64,000 bases of DNA, from the NCBI RefSeq assembly GCF_963675165.1, contig NC_087389.1, positions 1,770,001 through 1,834,000 on the forward strand. The letters are read 5' to 3'. The position numbers and the translations under genes were made by a program. Shown piece by piece: positions 1-11,173 of this stretch. Every line of letters starts with the position of its first letter. Positions within the stretch are counted from its first letter, which is position 1. The notes under the pieces were generated by a model that did no database searches, was not told where the DNA came from, and worked only from the letters and a program-made list of their open reading frames with translations. Source of the stretch: Halichondria panicea. Its lineage: Eukaryota > Porifera > Demospongiae > Suberitida > Halichondriidae.

Positions 1-44
1 TGTATCTGATACTTATGTTCACACACACACACATGCACACACAG

Positions 45-3000
45 TCCAACACTATTGCTGGCAGTACCCTGCTAGACACTGTCGAGAGGATAGCCTTCAA
101 CGTACTCACTGCAGATGTCATGATTCCCTCAAAAGAACAAACTGGTAAAAAATTATGTGGTTTGCCTTGGTGGTTAAACACAGGATGTTAAACCATAAAA
201 GTCTACACTAATGTCTTATCTTTTGCCTAAAACATTAGTACTTGGCAACTGGTCGGTGTCAAAGCAAAATTCAATTGTCAATTGTCCTCATTGCAGAAGT
301 CGTTAATTTTGAGACCCAAGTGGACAGTGACGATACATCTTTGACTGGTATTGATGTGAGGGGTAACTCTATTCGAGTGCCCACTGAGTTAGTGAGAATG
401 GTAGCTACCGGTACAACTGGACCAATCACTGTGGCCTCAGTTTACTACAGGAACATGAGTGGGCTGTTGCCCGGGACTCTGCCGGGAGAGAGGGACACTG
501 ATCTAGCATCTCCAGTGGTCTCCACCAGTCTGCAGTGCGGGGATAAGATCTGTGACACAGCCAACATTCAACTCAGTCAGCCAGTCATTGTGACACTGAA
601 ACACAGTCAACGTGCAAAAGTGAGTAATTTGTAATAATTACACACAGTATAATTATTACGTGTATGTGATTACAGGATCGTATTGAAAATGACACTACCA
701 GTGAAGTGACTTGTGTATTCTGGCAGTTCATCAGAGAAAGGTTTGTGATTCCTAACAAGTGCGTGTAGTTGCTTTAACTTGTCATACTTTGTTGCCCAGT
801 GAGTGGGCAGATCAAAGCGATCCAGTGCTCAGTATATGGCATCACTGCCATGGCTACCATATATTGCACTGGATTATATCAAGGGCGTATACAGAGAAGA
901 GGGCGTGCAACTCGCCCTATTCTCAGAATCATCCGACTTCGTATTGAGCTATTTTTAGAACTGCCCACAAAAACGCCCACGCGTAAACTTTGACCGCACA
1001 AGGTAAATCAAAGTATTTTTTTATATCTGTGCTAGCTAGCTAGCTCGATTGCAGCATAATAAAACTAGTTCTTAGCAGCAGTATGGCTCGTACTAGCAGT
1101 GTCAAAGGCAAACCATCCAACAGTTGCAACTCCAAGAAGATGAAACCTAGGTACAATAAACCTGTCTTCCTGAGTCTCTGGTACTTCTTAACAATGCACC
1201 CAGCACTTAACTTCCTGCTCGAAGGGGTTGTCTTGGACCTTGCTGGACTAGGACTGGTCATGACACTTCTCTAAAATAATACTGCACTGTTAGCTAGCTA
1301 GCAAAGGCAGCTCTGATGTACAAGCCCATCATTATAAAAACAACACTGCCCACTTGTTCACGTCTGTATACTGGATTCTATTTTTAGCATATCTGGTCTC
1401 TGATACGAAGTCGGATGAGTACGTAGGGTAGATAGTGAGTTGCATGCCCTCTTCTCTGTTGATTATATGCACTTGAACTGTGTGTAAATGCAGTAGATTT
1501 CTTTAAGAGATATCCATTTGGAACTTATGCCCCACCATCCCACACAATAACTCATTTGGTCCCTTTTATAGACTACTACTTTTATAACTACTAGTGGGAA
1601 GAAAACCTAAACATTTAAATTCAGCAAAAGTAATGAATTCCTTCAAAACACATGTCTTTTATTACGATTTATATGACCAGTCAGACGAGTTTAACGTCAT
1701 TGGGCCAACAAGTTAGTTATTGCAGGCGCCCTCGTGCAACATGCCATATATTGCACTGGATGACATAATGCCCTCGGGGCCTGCGGCCCTCGGGCATTAT
1801 ATTGTTCCAGTGCAATAGCACTCTGGCTGGGCAATAACTAATACATACTTACCGTATATGCTTGATCAGGAGCCGCAGCTACTAAATGTTTCATTTTGCT
1901 GGAAGAGGAGGCTACAATTCAAGAGAGGCCACTGTTCAAGAGCGACGTTTATTAGCTCCAGATAATTTAGTTTGTCATCTAAAGTTGTTTTCACCTGCAT
2001 AAACTTGAACTCTGCCATGAGAAAGTCTTTGTGAAGCACTAACAAGCTGCTACTTGTAGCTACGTACATGTAGCTAGCTGCTAGTAATAATTTTTTGGCT
2101 GCCACGTGCAGAAATGCTAGAGTCAAAGTTCACTGAGGCTACTATTTGAGAGCGGCTACTAAATGTTTCATTTTGCTAGCAAGGGAGGCTACTATTTGAG
2201 TGCGGCCTTTATACAAGAGCGGCCTCTGATCGAGCATATACGGTAGTCATAATCATTATGTGTCATAACAATTTACCATAATATACAGCCTTCATTAACG
2301 CCCACTTCCTTTGTTCCTTATATGGCAATTGTTCTAAGTTACACACCCGTACTTGCACTCTACACACACACACATATACACACACACGCACATACACACA
2401 CACGCATGCACGCACACAACACACACACACACACAACACACGCACAGTGGCAATCCTCTGGCTCATGGACGATGGGACACTGAAGGTTGTGTGAAAAATG
2501 GCAACCTTTCCAGCTCCACACAAACCGTGTGTGAGTGTACACATCTCACCAACTTTGCCATTCTCCTCAGTGCACGGCCACTCATCCAACCCTCTGGTGT
2601 GGCCCTGTCTCTTTCAATCATTGGCTACATTGGAGTGTCTCTATCTGTGATTGCCATGCTGGCCACTATTATGGCCTTGGTCTTTCTTAGGTGAGAAAAC
2701 CTTACTAAAAATACTGAGTGTTTCAATTGACAATGTAGGACCTTGTGGAACATGCGTAACTACATCCACATCAACCTGTGTGTGAGTCTGATTCTGGCAC
2801 AGCTGACCTTTGTGATTGGGGTGACCCCTCACGGAGGAGAGGGTGTGGTGGATCCTGGTTGTCAGACAGCAGCAGTTCTCATGCACTACTTGTTCCTGGT
2901 GTCCTTCATGTGGATGCTCATGGAGGGCGTGGTCTTGTATCTGGTCCTTGTCAAAGTCTTCGTAAAAGAACATGAACGGAAATACATTTTTAACTTCACC

Positions 3001-4178
3001 ATTGTCAGCTATGGTATGTGTAAATTCAACTGACATTGTTCATCCTCTCCCTATATAGGTGCCCCTGTACTGTACATGGCCCTCTGTATTCCGTTGGGCT
3101 TTGCTCTATCTGGCCTGGAGGATAGCTATGGCTATCAGCTGATCAACAGCAATACAACCACCATAGTGTGAGTTCAGTCGCTCTCTTATCAAGACCCAAG
3201 TATGCATGTGTGCGTACGTATACGGTTGTATACATACACCGATCTTTATGTTTATATTTTAAGTTTTCATGATAGTGTCCTCTAAAGGAGTGTTGGCTAT
3301 ACCTATTTAACTTCATGTCATTCCTATTTTTCGGCTGGGTCGGCCTTGAGTGACCCCAGAGTCAAGTTTGAGACATTATATGATTTTCTCATCAATTTCA
3401 CACTATAATTATATACCTATACTTGTGTTTGCAGCTGCTGGTTGAACCCCATCACTAACTTTATTCTGACATTCATTGTACCAGTGGTGGTGATTCTCTT
3501 GGTGAATGTTTGCTTTTTTATCATGGCAATAGTTATCATGTGTAGACACCAAACGAGGCAAGGAAAGTCACAGGAAATAAGGTATGTGGCTATTTTATGA
3601 TACAGACCAAGAGTTATTAATGAACTCCTGTACAGACACATAATTATTTGCACTGTGCTTGAAGTGTTTCTGATATAATTGTATACAGTTCTTGGTTGAA
3701 GTCATCTGTGTCACTGGTCACTGTCATGGGACTGACATGGATAACTGGTGAGAACAATAATACGTGAGATTTTGATTGTCAACACATGCAGGTCTTTTGG
3801 TGTTCGATGTCCCTGCTCTACTCCCAGTGTCGTACATCTTCACGATCTTCGCTTCATTCCAAGGAGTGGCCATTTTCATACTTTTTGTGCCTCTCTCTCT
3901 GCCAGTGAGGGATGCGTACTTCAAATGGTGGAAGGAAAAGTTGGCAAAGCATCGATATCAATTTCATTTTAAAAGCACCAAGGTATATCACTAACAAATC
4001 CAATCGTAATTACATGCCAGTGTATATAATTAGCTATGTACATTATTCTGCATTTCAGAGTGCCGCTCTCAGCAGTGTCAACACCAATGTTACCTCTCCA
4101 CCTTTGGATAGTTCGTTGAAACTGGAGTCTAATAATATTATATTCAACTCGACCATGGAAAGAGAGTCAGGTGTGTGA
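45..4178 (+). CDS. Adhesion-type GPCR (GAIN/GPS + 7TM), gene 1, 5' end outside window
   Basis: Ten exons by splice signals and phase: 45-144, 297-619, 676-740, 2448-2690, 2739-3013, 3059-3167, 3435-3581, 3689-3747, 3792-3982, 4059-4178. They total 1632 nt, 543 aa in one open frame. The N-terminal part is a GAIN-like region ending in a GPS, with the cleavage triad HLT in CECTHLTNFAILL. Seven hydrophobic segments follow (for example CVSLILAQLTFVIGV and HYLFLVSFMWMLMEGVVLYL), typical of secretin/adhesion class B2 receptors. Exons 297-2690 have the same lengths as those of gene 2 at 14447-19490, and the next exons differ only by a few codons, so the pair is a tandem duplicate. The last coding exon ends in TGA directly, whereas gene 2 splices to one more exon. 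The third intron (741-2447) is swollen by two inserted elements. The role should be a plasma-membrane receptor; the ligand is unknown. Earlier exons must lie left of the window. Confidence 0.85.
791..1842. mobile_element. Non-autonomous element(s) in gene 1 intron
   Basis: Gene 2 lacks this segment in the homologous intron, so it is an insertion. The left end reads GTTGCCCAG and the right end CTGGGCAATAAC, an imperfect terminal inverted pair. About 880-960 is an imperfect inverted match to about 1385-1465. A tight foldback at 1713-1841 (ends TTAGTTATTGC and GCAATAACTAA, core CCCTCGGG/CCCGAGGG type) sits at its right end. No transposase is visible. Confidence 0.55.
1851..2245. mobile_element. 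MITE with ~24-bp TIRs
   Basis: The left end TACCGTATATGCTTGATCAG matches the reverse complement of the right end (CTGATCGAGCATATACGGTA) with one mismatch. Internally it repeats variants of GGCTACTATTTGAGAGCGGC. It is absent from the homologous intron of gene 2. No ORF is supported. Confidence 0.65.
2363..2447. repeat. AC microsatellite ending at a 3' splice site
   Basis: An interrupted (CA)n run ends in CGCACAG, which is the acceptor of the exon at 2448. The same arrangement occurs in gene 2 (17511-17575), and shorter CA runs precede the acceptors at 44 and 16562. Confidence 0.8.
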
Positions 4179-4489
4179 TTGCACAACTTGGAAGATGTTT
4201 CTAACACATGAGCTTAATTGCTGTAACGTGTATAGGCACCCCCTCATATAGCTTCATTGTAGAGTTGTATGCGCTAGTACTGGCCGGAGCTATAAACGTA
4301 AAAATGGTATACATGTGTGATGTTTTGACCCCGTATATCATTAATTCTACTTAAAATGACGTAATCAATATAATATTATAACTACATGAGGTGTCTTAAT
4401 TCCTATCTAGCTAAGGTTTTGAACCATCAATGCATTTGAAAGGTTCAATATCTCTGTGAAAGGCTGGAACTGAACTATCAGTTGTGTAA

Positions 4490-4720
4490 TGTGTTTTTGT
4501 CATTTTTGTGGTTAGTGACTTAGAGAGGTCACGCGATTGACAGCGTAGAGACTGAGTGTTACATTGTTGTAGTTCTTTTTGTGAGCATTAGTTTTCGTGT
4601 TCTTGTGACTGTTCTATTTACATAATTATGAGCTGATTTTAAAGTAGGCTTCGGTATAATAAGCTGATTTTAAAGTAGGCTTACTACTAGTATTAGTTAA
4701 TTTGGATCACTCGGTTACAT
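4490..4720 (+). repeat. Putative 5' LTR of the gypsy element
   Basis: This lies immediately upstream of a primer-binding site and should therefore be the 3' part of a 5' LTR. It ends near TTACAT. It contains a duplicated 20-bp segment (AGCTGATTTTAAAGTAGGCT at about 4631 and 4663). No second LTR remains in the window because the element is cut off at about 8878, so the left boundary is a guess. The 300 bp between the GPCR stop (4178) and here holds nothing recognisable apart from 3' flank shared with about 20.39-20.56 kb. Confidence 0.35.
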
Positions 4721-6142
4721 ATTGGTGGCAGCGGTGGGATACTGTCTACGGTTGGTTAGACTCACCCAGTGGATGTCTGGTAGAAAAGACACAAAGTGAC
4801 GATCGAGGCGACACGAGTACCGCTAGTCAAAGTCAGACGGACATGGCAGAGACAGGCGAACTAACGGAGATGTTGAAGGCCCTTCTAGAAGATCGGAAGA
4901 CTCTAGAGGCTGACTTACGAGAAGAACGCAGAGTTCTGGCTGAAGAAACAGCCGAGATAGATGAAGGAATTCGAGAGCAGATGGACTTGCTACGAGGATT
5001 AGTAGAAAGAGCACACGGTGAGGGCGGTGACGAACGGAGGGTGACGATCCGAGCTCACGGATGCAAACGACATTGAGGTGACTTTTGATGTCTGCTTATG
5101 ATGTACCGGTGAATCGTTGCTTGCTCCTCAACTGTCTGGTAAGGCCCAGCAGGCCTATGCAGCTCTAAGTGGGGAGGCTGCGACAAGCTATACCCAAGTG
5201 AAAGAGGCCATTTTTCGAAGAAACCTTTAGGAGACGGTTTCGAACAGCGTCAGTGAGGACTGGTGAGACTGTAATGGAGCTACGAGTGAGGCTGGAGGAC
5301 CTGGCCAAGAAACGGTTGAAGGAGTGCGACACCGTGGATAAACTGAGAGACGCGATTGTGTTGGAACAGTTTTTAAATTCATTACCAGAGGAAGTGAGGG
5401 TCTGGGTCTAAGAACACAAACCAAAAACCAGCGAAGCGGCGGCCCAACTAGCAGATAACTATACCTCCAAGCCCGACAGACCCAGTCGTGAGTGAAGGAA
5501 GGAAGCCGGTAAACCCAAACCCTATTGTGTGTGCAAAGTGCAAAAGACGAGGCCATGCACAAGGCACGGAATTGTAGAGTTGGAGTGGAGGATAAAACTA
5601 GCTCTCCCCCACCTAAAGCTGAGAGGGATCTGAAAGATATTACCTGTTTCACGTGTAATCAGAAGGGCCACTACGCAGCCAACTGTCCCTCAAAGGTGAA
5701 CCTCCTGTGTATAGAACGAAGGAGTAATTTCCAGGGAGAATCAGAACTGATTCAGCACACGGTAGAGCCGAAGCCTGGAATCTTCCAAACAGGGACTATC
5801 GAAGGACAAGCAGTGACGGACGTTTGCTTAGACACTGGATGTACTAGGACGATGGTACGAGAAGACTTAGTCCCAGCAGAAAAGTTATTGGAAGGCGATT
5901 CGATTGCGATATGTTGTGCCCATGGGGATACGGTAGTGTACCCCCTGGCTAGAATTCAAGTAGAAGTGAACGGAACTACACATGAAGTGGAGGCAGCTGT
6001 TTCGAGGACATTGCCACTATCGATGTTGATGGGTACCGATGTACCAGTACTACCAGCACTCGTTACGAACAAACTGGGCGACAGCCTTAGTGGTTATGAC
6101 AAGAGCCAAGAAGAGAGCTCAAGATCGAGAAGAAGCCACTGA
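4702..6142 (+). pseudogene. gag/protease region of the gypsy element
   Basis: The first open stretch (4702-5076) is charged and predicted coiled-coil (EDRKTLEADLREERRVLAEE). The frame is broken between about 5070 and 5520. The stretch 5525-6142 carries a CCHC zinc knuckle (C-X2-C-X4-H-X4-C, at 5645-5686) and then an aspartic-protease active site, LDTGCTRTMV (DTG at 5831-5839), followed by an LMGTDV-like flap partner. It is disrupted and not expected to be functional. Confidence 0.8.
4723..4740 (+). promoter_or_regulatory. Primer-binding site, tRNA-Leu type
   Basis: TGGTGGCAGCGGTGGGAT is the exact complement of a tRNA-Leu 3' end including CCA, as I recall the animal tRNA-Leu(AAG) sequence. 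It sits where a minus-strand primer site belongs, just after the LTR and ahead of gag. Confidence 0.75.
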
Positions 6143-6162
6143 CCGACGCAACGAAGAGGAGT

Positions 6163-7560
6163 GTGGAGTACACCAAAACGGTGTTGACGAATAGTCGTGA
6201 AGACGTTACTAACCTACCTGAGTTCGATGATGATTTGTTCAGTGTAGTACGAGAGAAGAGTATATTGACTAGAAGTGAAAAGCGTGCCCAATGCCAAAAG
6301 TATCAACCTATCGACAAACCTATGGAAGAAACGAAACGAGCGTGTAGTGGGGCAGAGGAATTCCAGAAACTCCAACAGGAGGATGTGACTCTTGAAGATA
6401 CACGGAAGGCTGCGGATGCACACCCCGCTTTAACAGGTGATGGATTCTTCAAGAAGAACGGTTTGGTGTATAGACGTTGGCTTCCTCGAGGTAAACCAAG
6501 AGGAGACGAAGTGGAATAGCTTGTGTTGCTGTTGAAGTACCGACCCGAGGTGCTGAAGCTAGCTCACAAACCCCCATTTGCTGGCCACCTGGGGCGGGAC
6601 AAGACTGTGAATTGGATTAGTCAGAGATTTTATTGGCCCACGATGTTCGCCGATGTGCAGAGAGTGGTGAAGACGTGCGACGAGTGCCAGAAGACAGGGC
6701 AAGTGAAGGCACCAATGGTTCCCCTACCGATATTTTCAGAGCCATTTCGAAGGATCGCAATGGACATTGTGGGGCCCGTTATTTGCGACTATGCAACCCG
6801 GTTCCCAGAAGCTATCCCGATGAAGTCTATTGATGCAGTACATGTTGCAGAGGAGCTGCTTGTCTATTGTTTGAGATTTGGAGTGCCTCAGGAAATTCTA
6901 ACCGATCAAGGGGAAAATTTTACGTTAAAGTTGCTCGCGGAGTTGTACCGAATGTTGCACATCCATTCTATCAGAACGACACCGTATCACCCACAAACAA
7001 ACGGGCTTGTGGAGTGATTCAATAAGATCCTGAAGTCTATGTTGAGAAAGGCGGCTATATCCGAAGGAAAAGATTGGGACAAGATGGTCCCCAACCTACT
7101 CTTTGCATATCGGGAGGTCGAACAGTCATCCACAGGATTTTCACCTTTTGAATTGGTGTACGGTCGGACAGTTCGAGGGCCCTTAGATGTACTCAAAGAG
7201 ACAGGTCAAGGAGGACACAAGTGAGAGTATTGTGTCGTACGTGTTTACGATCCAAGAAAGGCTATGAAGAAGTTGGTGCCTGCAGGATGCCCAACAGACG
7301 CAGAAGCGATGGTATGACCAGAAGGCTCGTATGCTGGAGTTTGAAGTTGGAGAACAGGTGTTGGTGTTGTTGCCGACGGAATCAAAGAAGCTGTTTGCAC
7401 GGTGGCAAGGGCCATATAAGATTGTAGCGAAGACCGGTGAAGTAACTTACCGAGTGGAGATGTCAGGGCGACGGACACCCAAGCAAATCTTCCATGTGAA
7501 CATGCTGAGAAAATACTACTCGAGTGATTTTGTCGGATTTGTGCAGCAAGGTGATACCCC
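6163..7560 (+). pseudogene. Integrase region of the gypsy element
   Basis: The HHCC zinc-binding region is seen as AHKPPFAGHLGRDKT followed by CDECQKTG. The catalytic core has MDIVGP (first D), LTDQGENF (second D) and NGLVE (E). A TGA directly follows that E at 7015-7017, a TAG lies at 6517-6519, and there is a frame change near 7220. The C-terminal GPY/F motif is seen as WQGPYKIV about 60-80 residues before the RT region begins. The integrase clearly lies upstream of RT. Confidence 0.85.
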
Positions 7561-7599
7561 AGAGGGGGAAGACGTTGATGTCTGGGAGAACGATTGCAG

Positions 7600-8886
7600 T
7601 GCAGAGGGCATGACTACGGGAAAGGAACTATCGGTGGCCCAGTGCGACCAAGTACAAACTCTGATCAAGAAGTACAGTAAAAAGGTACCCGGAAGGACAG
7701 AGAAGATTGCACACTCGGTAGAAACAGGGTTGGCACATCCAATACGGCAACCCACTTACCGGATTCCCCAAGCTCATAAAGCTGAAGTCATGGCGGAAAT
7801 TGAGAAGATGGAAGAGGCAGGAGTAATTGTGCCCTCAGTCAGTCAATGGAGCTTACCGATTGTTCCTGTACGGAAGAAAGACGGTTCGCTGCGGATATGC
7901 ATTGATTATCGGAAGTTGAATGCTGTATCGCGTACGGATTCCTACCCAATGCCCCGTATCGATGACATCATTGACCTATTGGGAAAAGCTGGTTATATTT
8001 AACCCTGGATTTGGCCAAGGGCTATTGGCAAGTTCCTGCTTTTTCCTCTCCCATGGGCCTTTTTGAGTTTACGGTGATGCCGTTCGGTTTGCAAGGGGCC
8101 TCAGCTACGTTCCAGCGTCTGATGGACTCAGTGGTGGCGGGTCTAAGTTTCTGTGCGGCTTATCTGGATGATGTTGTCATTTTTAGCGAAACCTGGACGG
8201 AGCACCTGACCCATCTGGAACAGGTGTTTGTAGGTCTTGAGGAGGCCGGTTTGACAGTCAAAGCAAGTAAGTGCCAAATTGGGATGCGAGAATGTGTGTA
8301 TCTTGGTCATGTGGTCGGGAATGGCTGTGTTAGGCCAGAAGCCTCTAAACTGGAAGCAGTGAATTTGTTCTTTGTGCCAAGGACCAAGAAACAAGTAAGG
8401 TCGTTTTTAGGCTTGAGCGGTTATTATCGACCGAATTATGCATCGATAGCTGCACCTCCATCAGATTTGACAAGGAAGTCACTCCCCAAAGAAGTGAAAT
8501 GGACCGAGAAGTGCCAGGAAGCATTTGAAAACTAAAAATTTCTGAGAAACTCACCAATACTAAGGAACCCTGATTTCGGACGTAGTTTTGTGCTTCGACG
8601 GATGCTTCTGATCATGGGGGTAGGCGCAGTATTAAGTCAAGTGGACGATACTGGAGTGGATCACCCAGTTGCTTATTACAGTTGGAAATTGCTGGATAGA
8701 GAGACGAGATACTCAACAGTTGAAAAAGAATGCCTGGCCATCAAACTGGGAATTCAAGCAGTTAAGGTGTACTTGTTGGGCCGACATTTTACGGTACAGA
8801 CGGACCATCACGCTCTGACATGGCTACACAGACTCAAGGAAAACAATGCTCGATTGAGCCGGTGGAGTCTAGCTCTATCCGACTAG
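7600..8886 (+). pseudogene. Reverse transcriptase-RNase H region of the gypsy element
   Basis: RT motifs are present in order: VPVRKKDGSLRICIDYRKLN, LAKGYWQV, the catalytic YLDD box (8161-8172), YLGHVV and FLGLSGYYR. The RNase H part shows VAYYSWKLLDRETRYSTVEKE and TDHHALTWLH. A frameshift near 8000 splits the RT, a stop lies at 8533-8535, and a further frame change precedes the RNase H. The reading frame ends within a few bases of the flanking repeat at 8879. Confidence 0.85.
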
Positions 8887-9430
8887 AAAAACATTTGCAA
8901 TGTGAAAGATTGCTAGGATTGGCCAGGGGAACCACAAAAAAGCGTGGAAACAAGAAATCAGACGAGAGCATAACTCCAATCCGTTACAACGTCAATCACA
9001 TGTACTGGTAGTTTCCCATGTTTTCCCGTTCATGCGCCAATATACCACGCAATTTTTACTGGTGCATGGAGTGATGACCATGCAAATCCCTATATATTTA
9101 TATTTTGGAATGTGCGGGCATAAAAATTAATCATGTGATTTGTACTGAATTGATGTTCCTAATACATGGAGTCTTGAGCACAGGTATACACAGTCCATCC
9201 ATGCGTAGTAACATTCACGGACCGTACTGGTGACCTGCATGGAATGATGTGGTGGATGGAAGCTGCATGGTAGATGGATCTGGAACACAGTCTATATACT
9301 ATGCATTGTACATGTTCATGACGTTGTAACGGATTGGAGTTATGCTCTCGTCTGATTTCTTGTTTCCACGCTTTTTTGTGGTTCCCCTGGCCAATCCTAG
9401 CAATTTTTCACATTGCAAATGTTCTGGACT
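8879..9430. mobile_element. Long-TIR MITE, copy 1
   Basis: About 125 bp at the left (starting CCGACTAGAAAAACATTTGC) is repeated inverted at 9314-9424. Two further copies lie at 13670-14202 and 39676-40220. The copies share a central part that mentions nothing coding. This copy truncates the gypsy element on its left. Confidence 0.8.
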
Positions 9431-9623
9431 AATCAGACATCTTCTCGAATATCTCTGGACTAATAATTCAGTAATGAGTATTGCTTGATATGTTGAATTT
9501 GTGAAGCATGCCTGTCAGAGAAAGGGAGCTAGAGCTGAACACTGTGAAGAAAAGCAACACCTCAGGCTCTGGAACACTGCGATTTTAGGCACACGGTTTC
9601 TTAGCCACGCCTATCTATTATTA
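9425..9623 (-). repeat. Inverted partial copy of the composite repeat
   Basis: This is the reverse complement of roughly 13320-13580 of the composite repeat at 12803-14209, including GGGAGCTAGAGCTGAACA and CACCTCAGGCTCTGGAA. It is cut at 9622 by the TA-flanked transposon. Confidence 0.7.
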
Positions 9624-9764
9624 CAGTGGATTTCAGTTGCGTTTGAATGTTGCGTTGACATACGGACTTCCGTGTTGCGCTATAAGATAGGAAAAACGCG
9701 GTAAATTATTATATTGTCACGTGAGCTTCCACGTGAAAATTTCAGAGCCTTCTCAGATCAGTCT

Positions 9765-9985
9765 AGTCGAGCGCCGCCGCCCTCCTTGAAGGAGGTCGGG
9801 AATCAAGCCTATCCACAGTTTTGTTCTGGCCTGTTACGCAATAGTATCATGAATATCATTTATTCTATGTGGGATTGCAGCTGGTGGAATTGTTGGATTT
9901 CCAACAACAGAACAAAACTGTGGATAGGCTTGATTCCCGACCTCCTTCCGGGCAACGGTAGAGGGCGGCGGCGCCCGACTAAGAT
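9765..9985. repeat. Inverted repeat inside the TA transposon
   Basis: The arms at about 9771-9832 and 9905-9981 are reverse complements (GAATCAAGCCTATCCACAGT against ACTGTGGATAGGCTTGATTC, and CGCCGCCGCCCTCC-type ends). They enclose about 75 bp. It lies upstream of the plus-strand ORF and may be subterminal structure or a small insertion. Confidence 0.6.
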
Positions 9986-10076
9986 CAGTCTTAGTTCTGT
10001 TCTCAGATTATTCACAGTATATACGTGTCTGACAGTATTAAACAACATTAACAGGGACTCTGGCTGGCCTGATTAC

Positions 10077-11064
10077 ATGGAGAGTTGTGACTACCAGTCC
10101 CACTCACCATACCCTGGGTCTATCTCTATGGGTCGTTGTTGGCAAGGCCAAAGTAGAGTGGAAGTTTCAGCACCCAAAGCTACAGTTAGCGCTGCTTCTG
10201 GAAGCTGCATCGAAGTAGAAGTAAGTAAATAAAATTGGCTAACATGTTTCCATGTAATACCCTTTGTGTACACAGTGTGAAACAGCACGGGTTAGGGCTT
10301 CCCCTTCAAAATTATCTTCTAAACACTACGTATATTCGGTAAAGGTAGTGAACCCAGTACGCAAGTCCGAATACACTGTCAGAAAGCTTAGTGCTTATGA
10401 TCGTTTCTCCTCATTTGATGAACTAACAGAGCAGTTGCAAAAGTGTTTGGACAAAATATCACCCAGCCAAATAGGCTACATTGAGCCAGGGCATGGATTA
10501 AAGGGGAAGCAGAGGTGGCTGTATACAGATGAAGATGTAGATACCATGTATGACATTTACAAGAGAAAGACTGAGATTCTGCTCTGGTGCTTTTCTGAGA
10601 ACCCTGAAGGATCTGAGATCACTACATGCAGTAGTAAATCAAAAAAAGCAGAGACAAGTTCCAAATCTAAGAAGGAAGCAATTGAGTGCATCGTGAAGAA
10701 ACTTCAAGATAAGCATGGCAACCAATATTCAGTAGAAAAGTGTAATGCTTGGGCACATTTGATTCATGTGGGAAAACACGATTCACACAATGATCCTCCA
10801 GATTTACCATACTTCCGAGGAACAAAGAAACGAAAATTGCAGACTCCTAGTGAAGGACGCGAGAATTCTCCACCTTCACCTCAAGCTGCCTCTAAGTCTT
10901 CACCATCAATTATTACTTCTCCTAGTAAAAGGGTTGGCCTCCGGAGTCAGTGCATTGAGCAGTTAGTTAAATGGCACTCACTGCTTGAGAAAGGTGCCAT
11001 TTCTCAACTGCAGTATGATGAAATGCAAAAGGCAATCATGGAGGAAATTAAATCCAACTATTGA
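10077..11064 (+). CDS. Accessory ORF of the TA transposon, PB1-like N-terminal half (function unknown)
   Basis: Two exons, 10077-10220 and 10276-11064, join in phase 0 across a clean 55-bp GTAAGT..ACACAG intron to give 310 aa. ATG 10077 is the first methionine downstream of the inverted repeat in a frame that stays open further left, so the true start is uncertain. After a low-complexity N-terminus comes an ordered block of about 90 residues (YVYSVKVVNPVRKSEYTV ... GKQRWLYTDEDVDTMY). Its basic strand and acidic DED loop recall PB1-like folds. A second block (KEAIECIVKKLQDKHG ... CNAWAHLIHVGKHDSHND), a basic Ser/Pro-rich linker and a C-terminal helix (CIEQLVKWHSLLEKGAISQL) follow. I do not recognise the family. 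It is intact while the transposase opposite is broken. Confidence 0.65.
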
Positions 11065-11173
11065 CTGTTTGTAACATTGCTAAATTCGAGACTTAAAGAA
11101 TCAGGAACCTTCAAATCAAGTATTGTGTATGAATGACATTGTGTAACTATATTATATGAATGGAATGCACAAA

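Larger units (their letters stand above)
4723..8878 (+). mobile_element. Degenerate Ty3/gypsy retroelement with INT before RT (Gmr1-like)
   Basis: The order on the plus strand is primer site, gag-like coiled region, CCHC knuckle, aspartic protease, integrase with a GPY/F-type tail, reverse transcriptase, RNase H. That is the Ty1/copia domain order, yet the RT, RNase H and GPY/F sequences are of Ty3/gypsy type. Such an order is the hallmark of Gmr1-like gypsy elements. The element carries several stops and frameshifts and is truncated at 8878 by another repeat, which removes the rest of RNase H and the 3' LTR. Confidence 0.85.

Noticed and set aside
242-300. Apparent frameshift between the two adhesion GPCR copies
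   Set aside because: The difference lies upstream of a better acceptor (CTCATTGCAG at 296 and 16826). Using it, both genes join in phase, so the shifted segment is intron.
1083-1274. 63-aa ORF (MARTSSVKGKP start)
   Set aside because: It lies inside the inserted element in a GPCR intron, has no relatives I recognise and no splice context.
2353-2694. His/Thr-rich ORF starting in the CA repeat
   Set aside because: The repeat is intronic. Real coding starts at the acceptor before 2448 in the same frame.
9501-9704. Short ORF next to the TA transposon
   Set aside because: It spans the junction of the composite repeat and the transposon TIR, so it cannot be an evolved gene.
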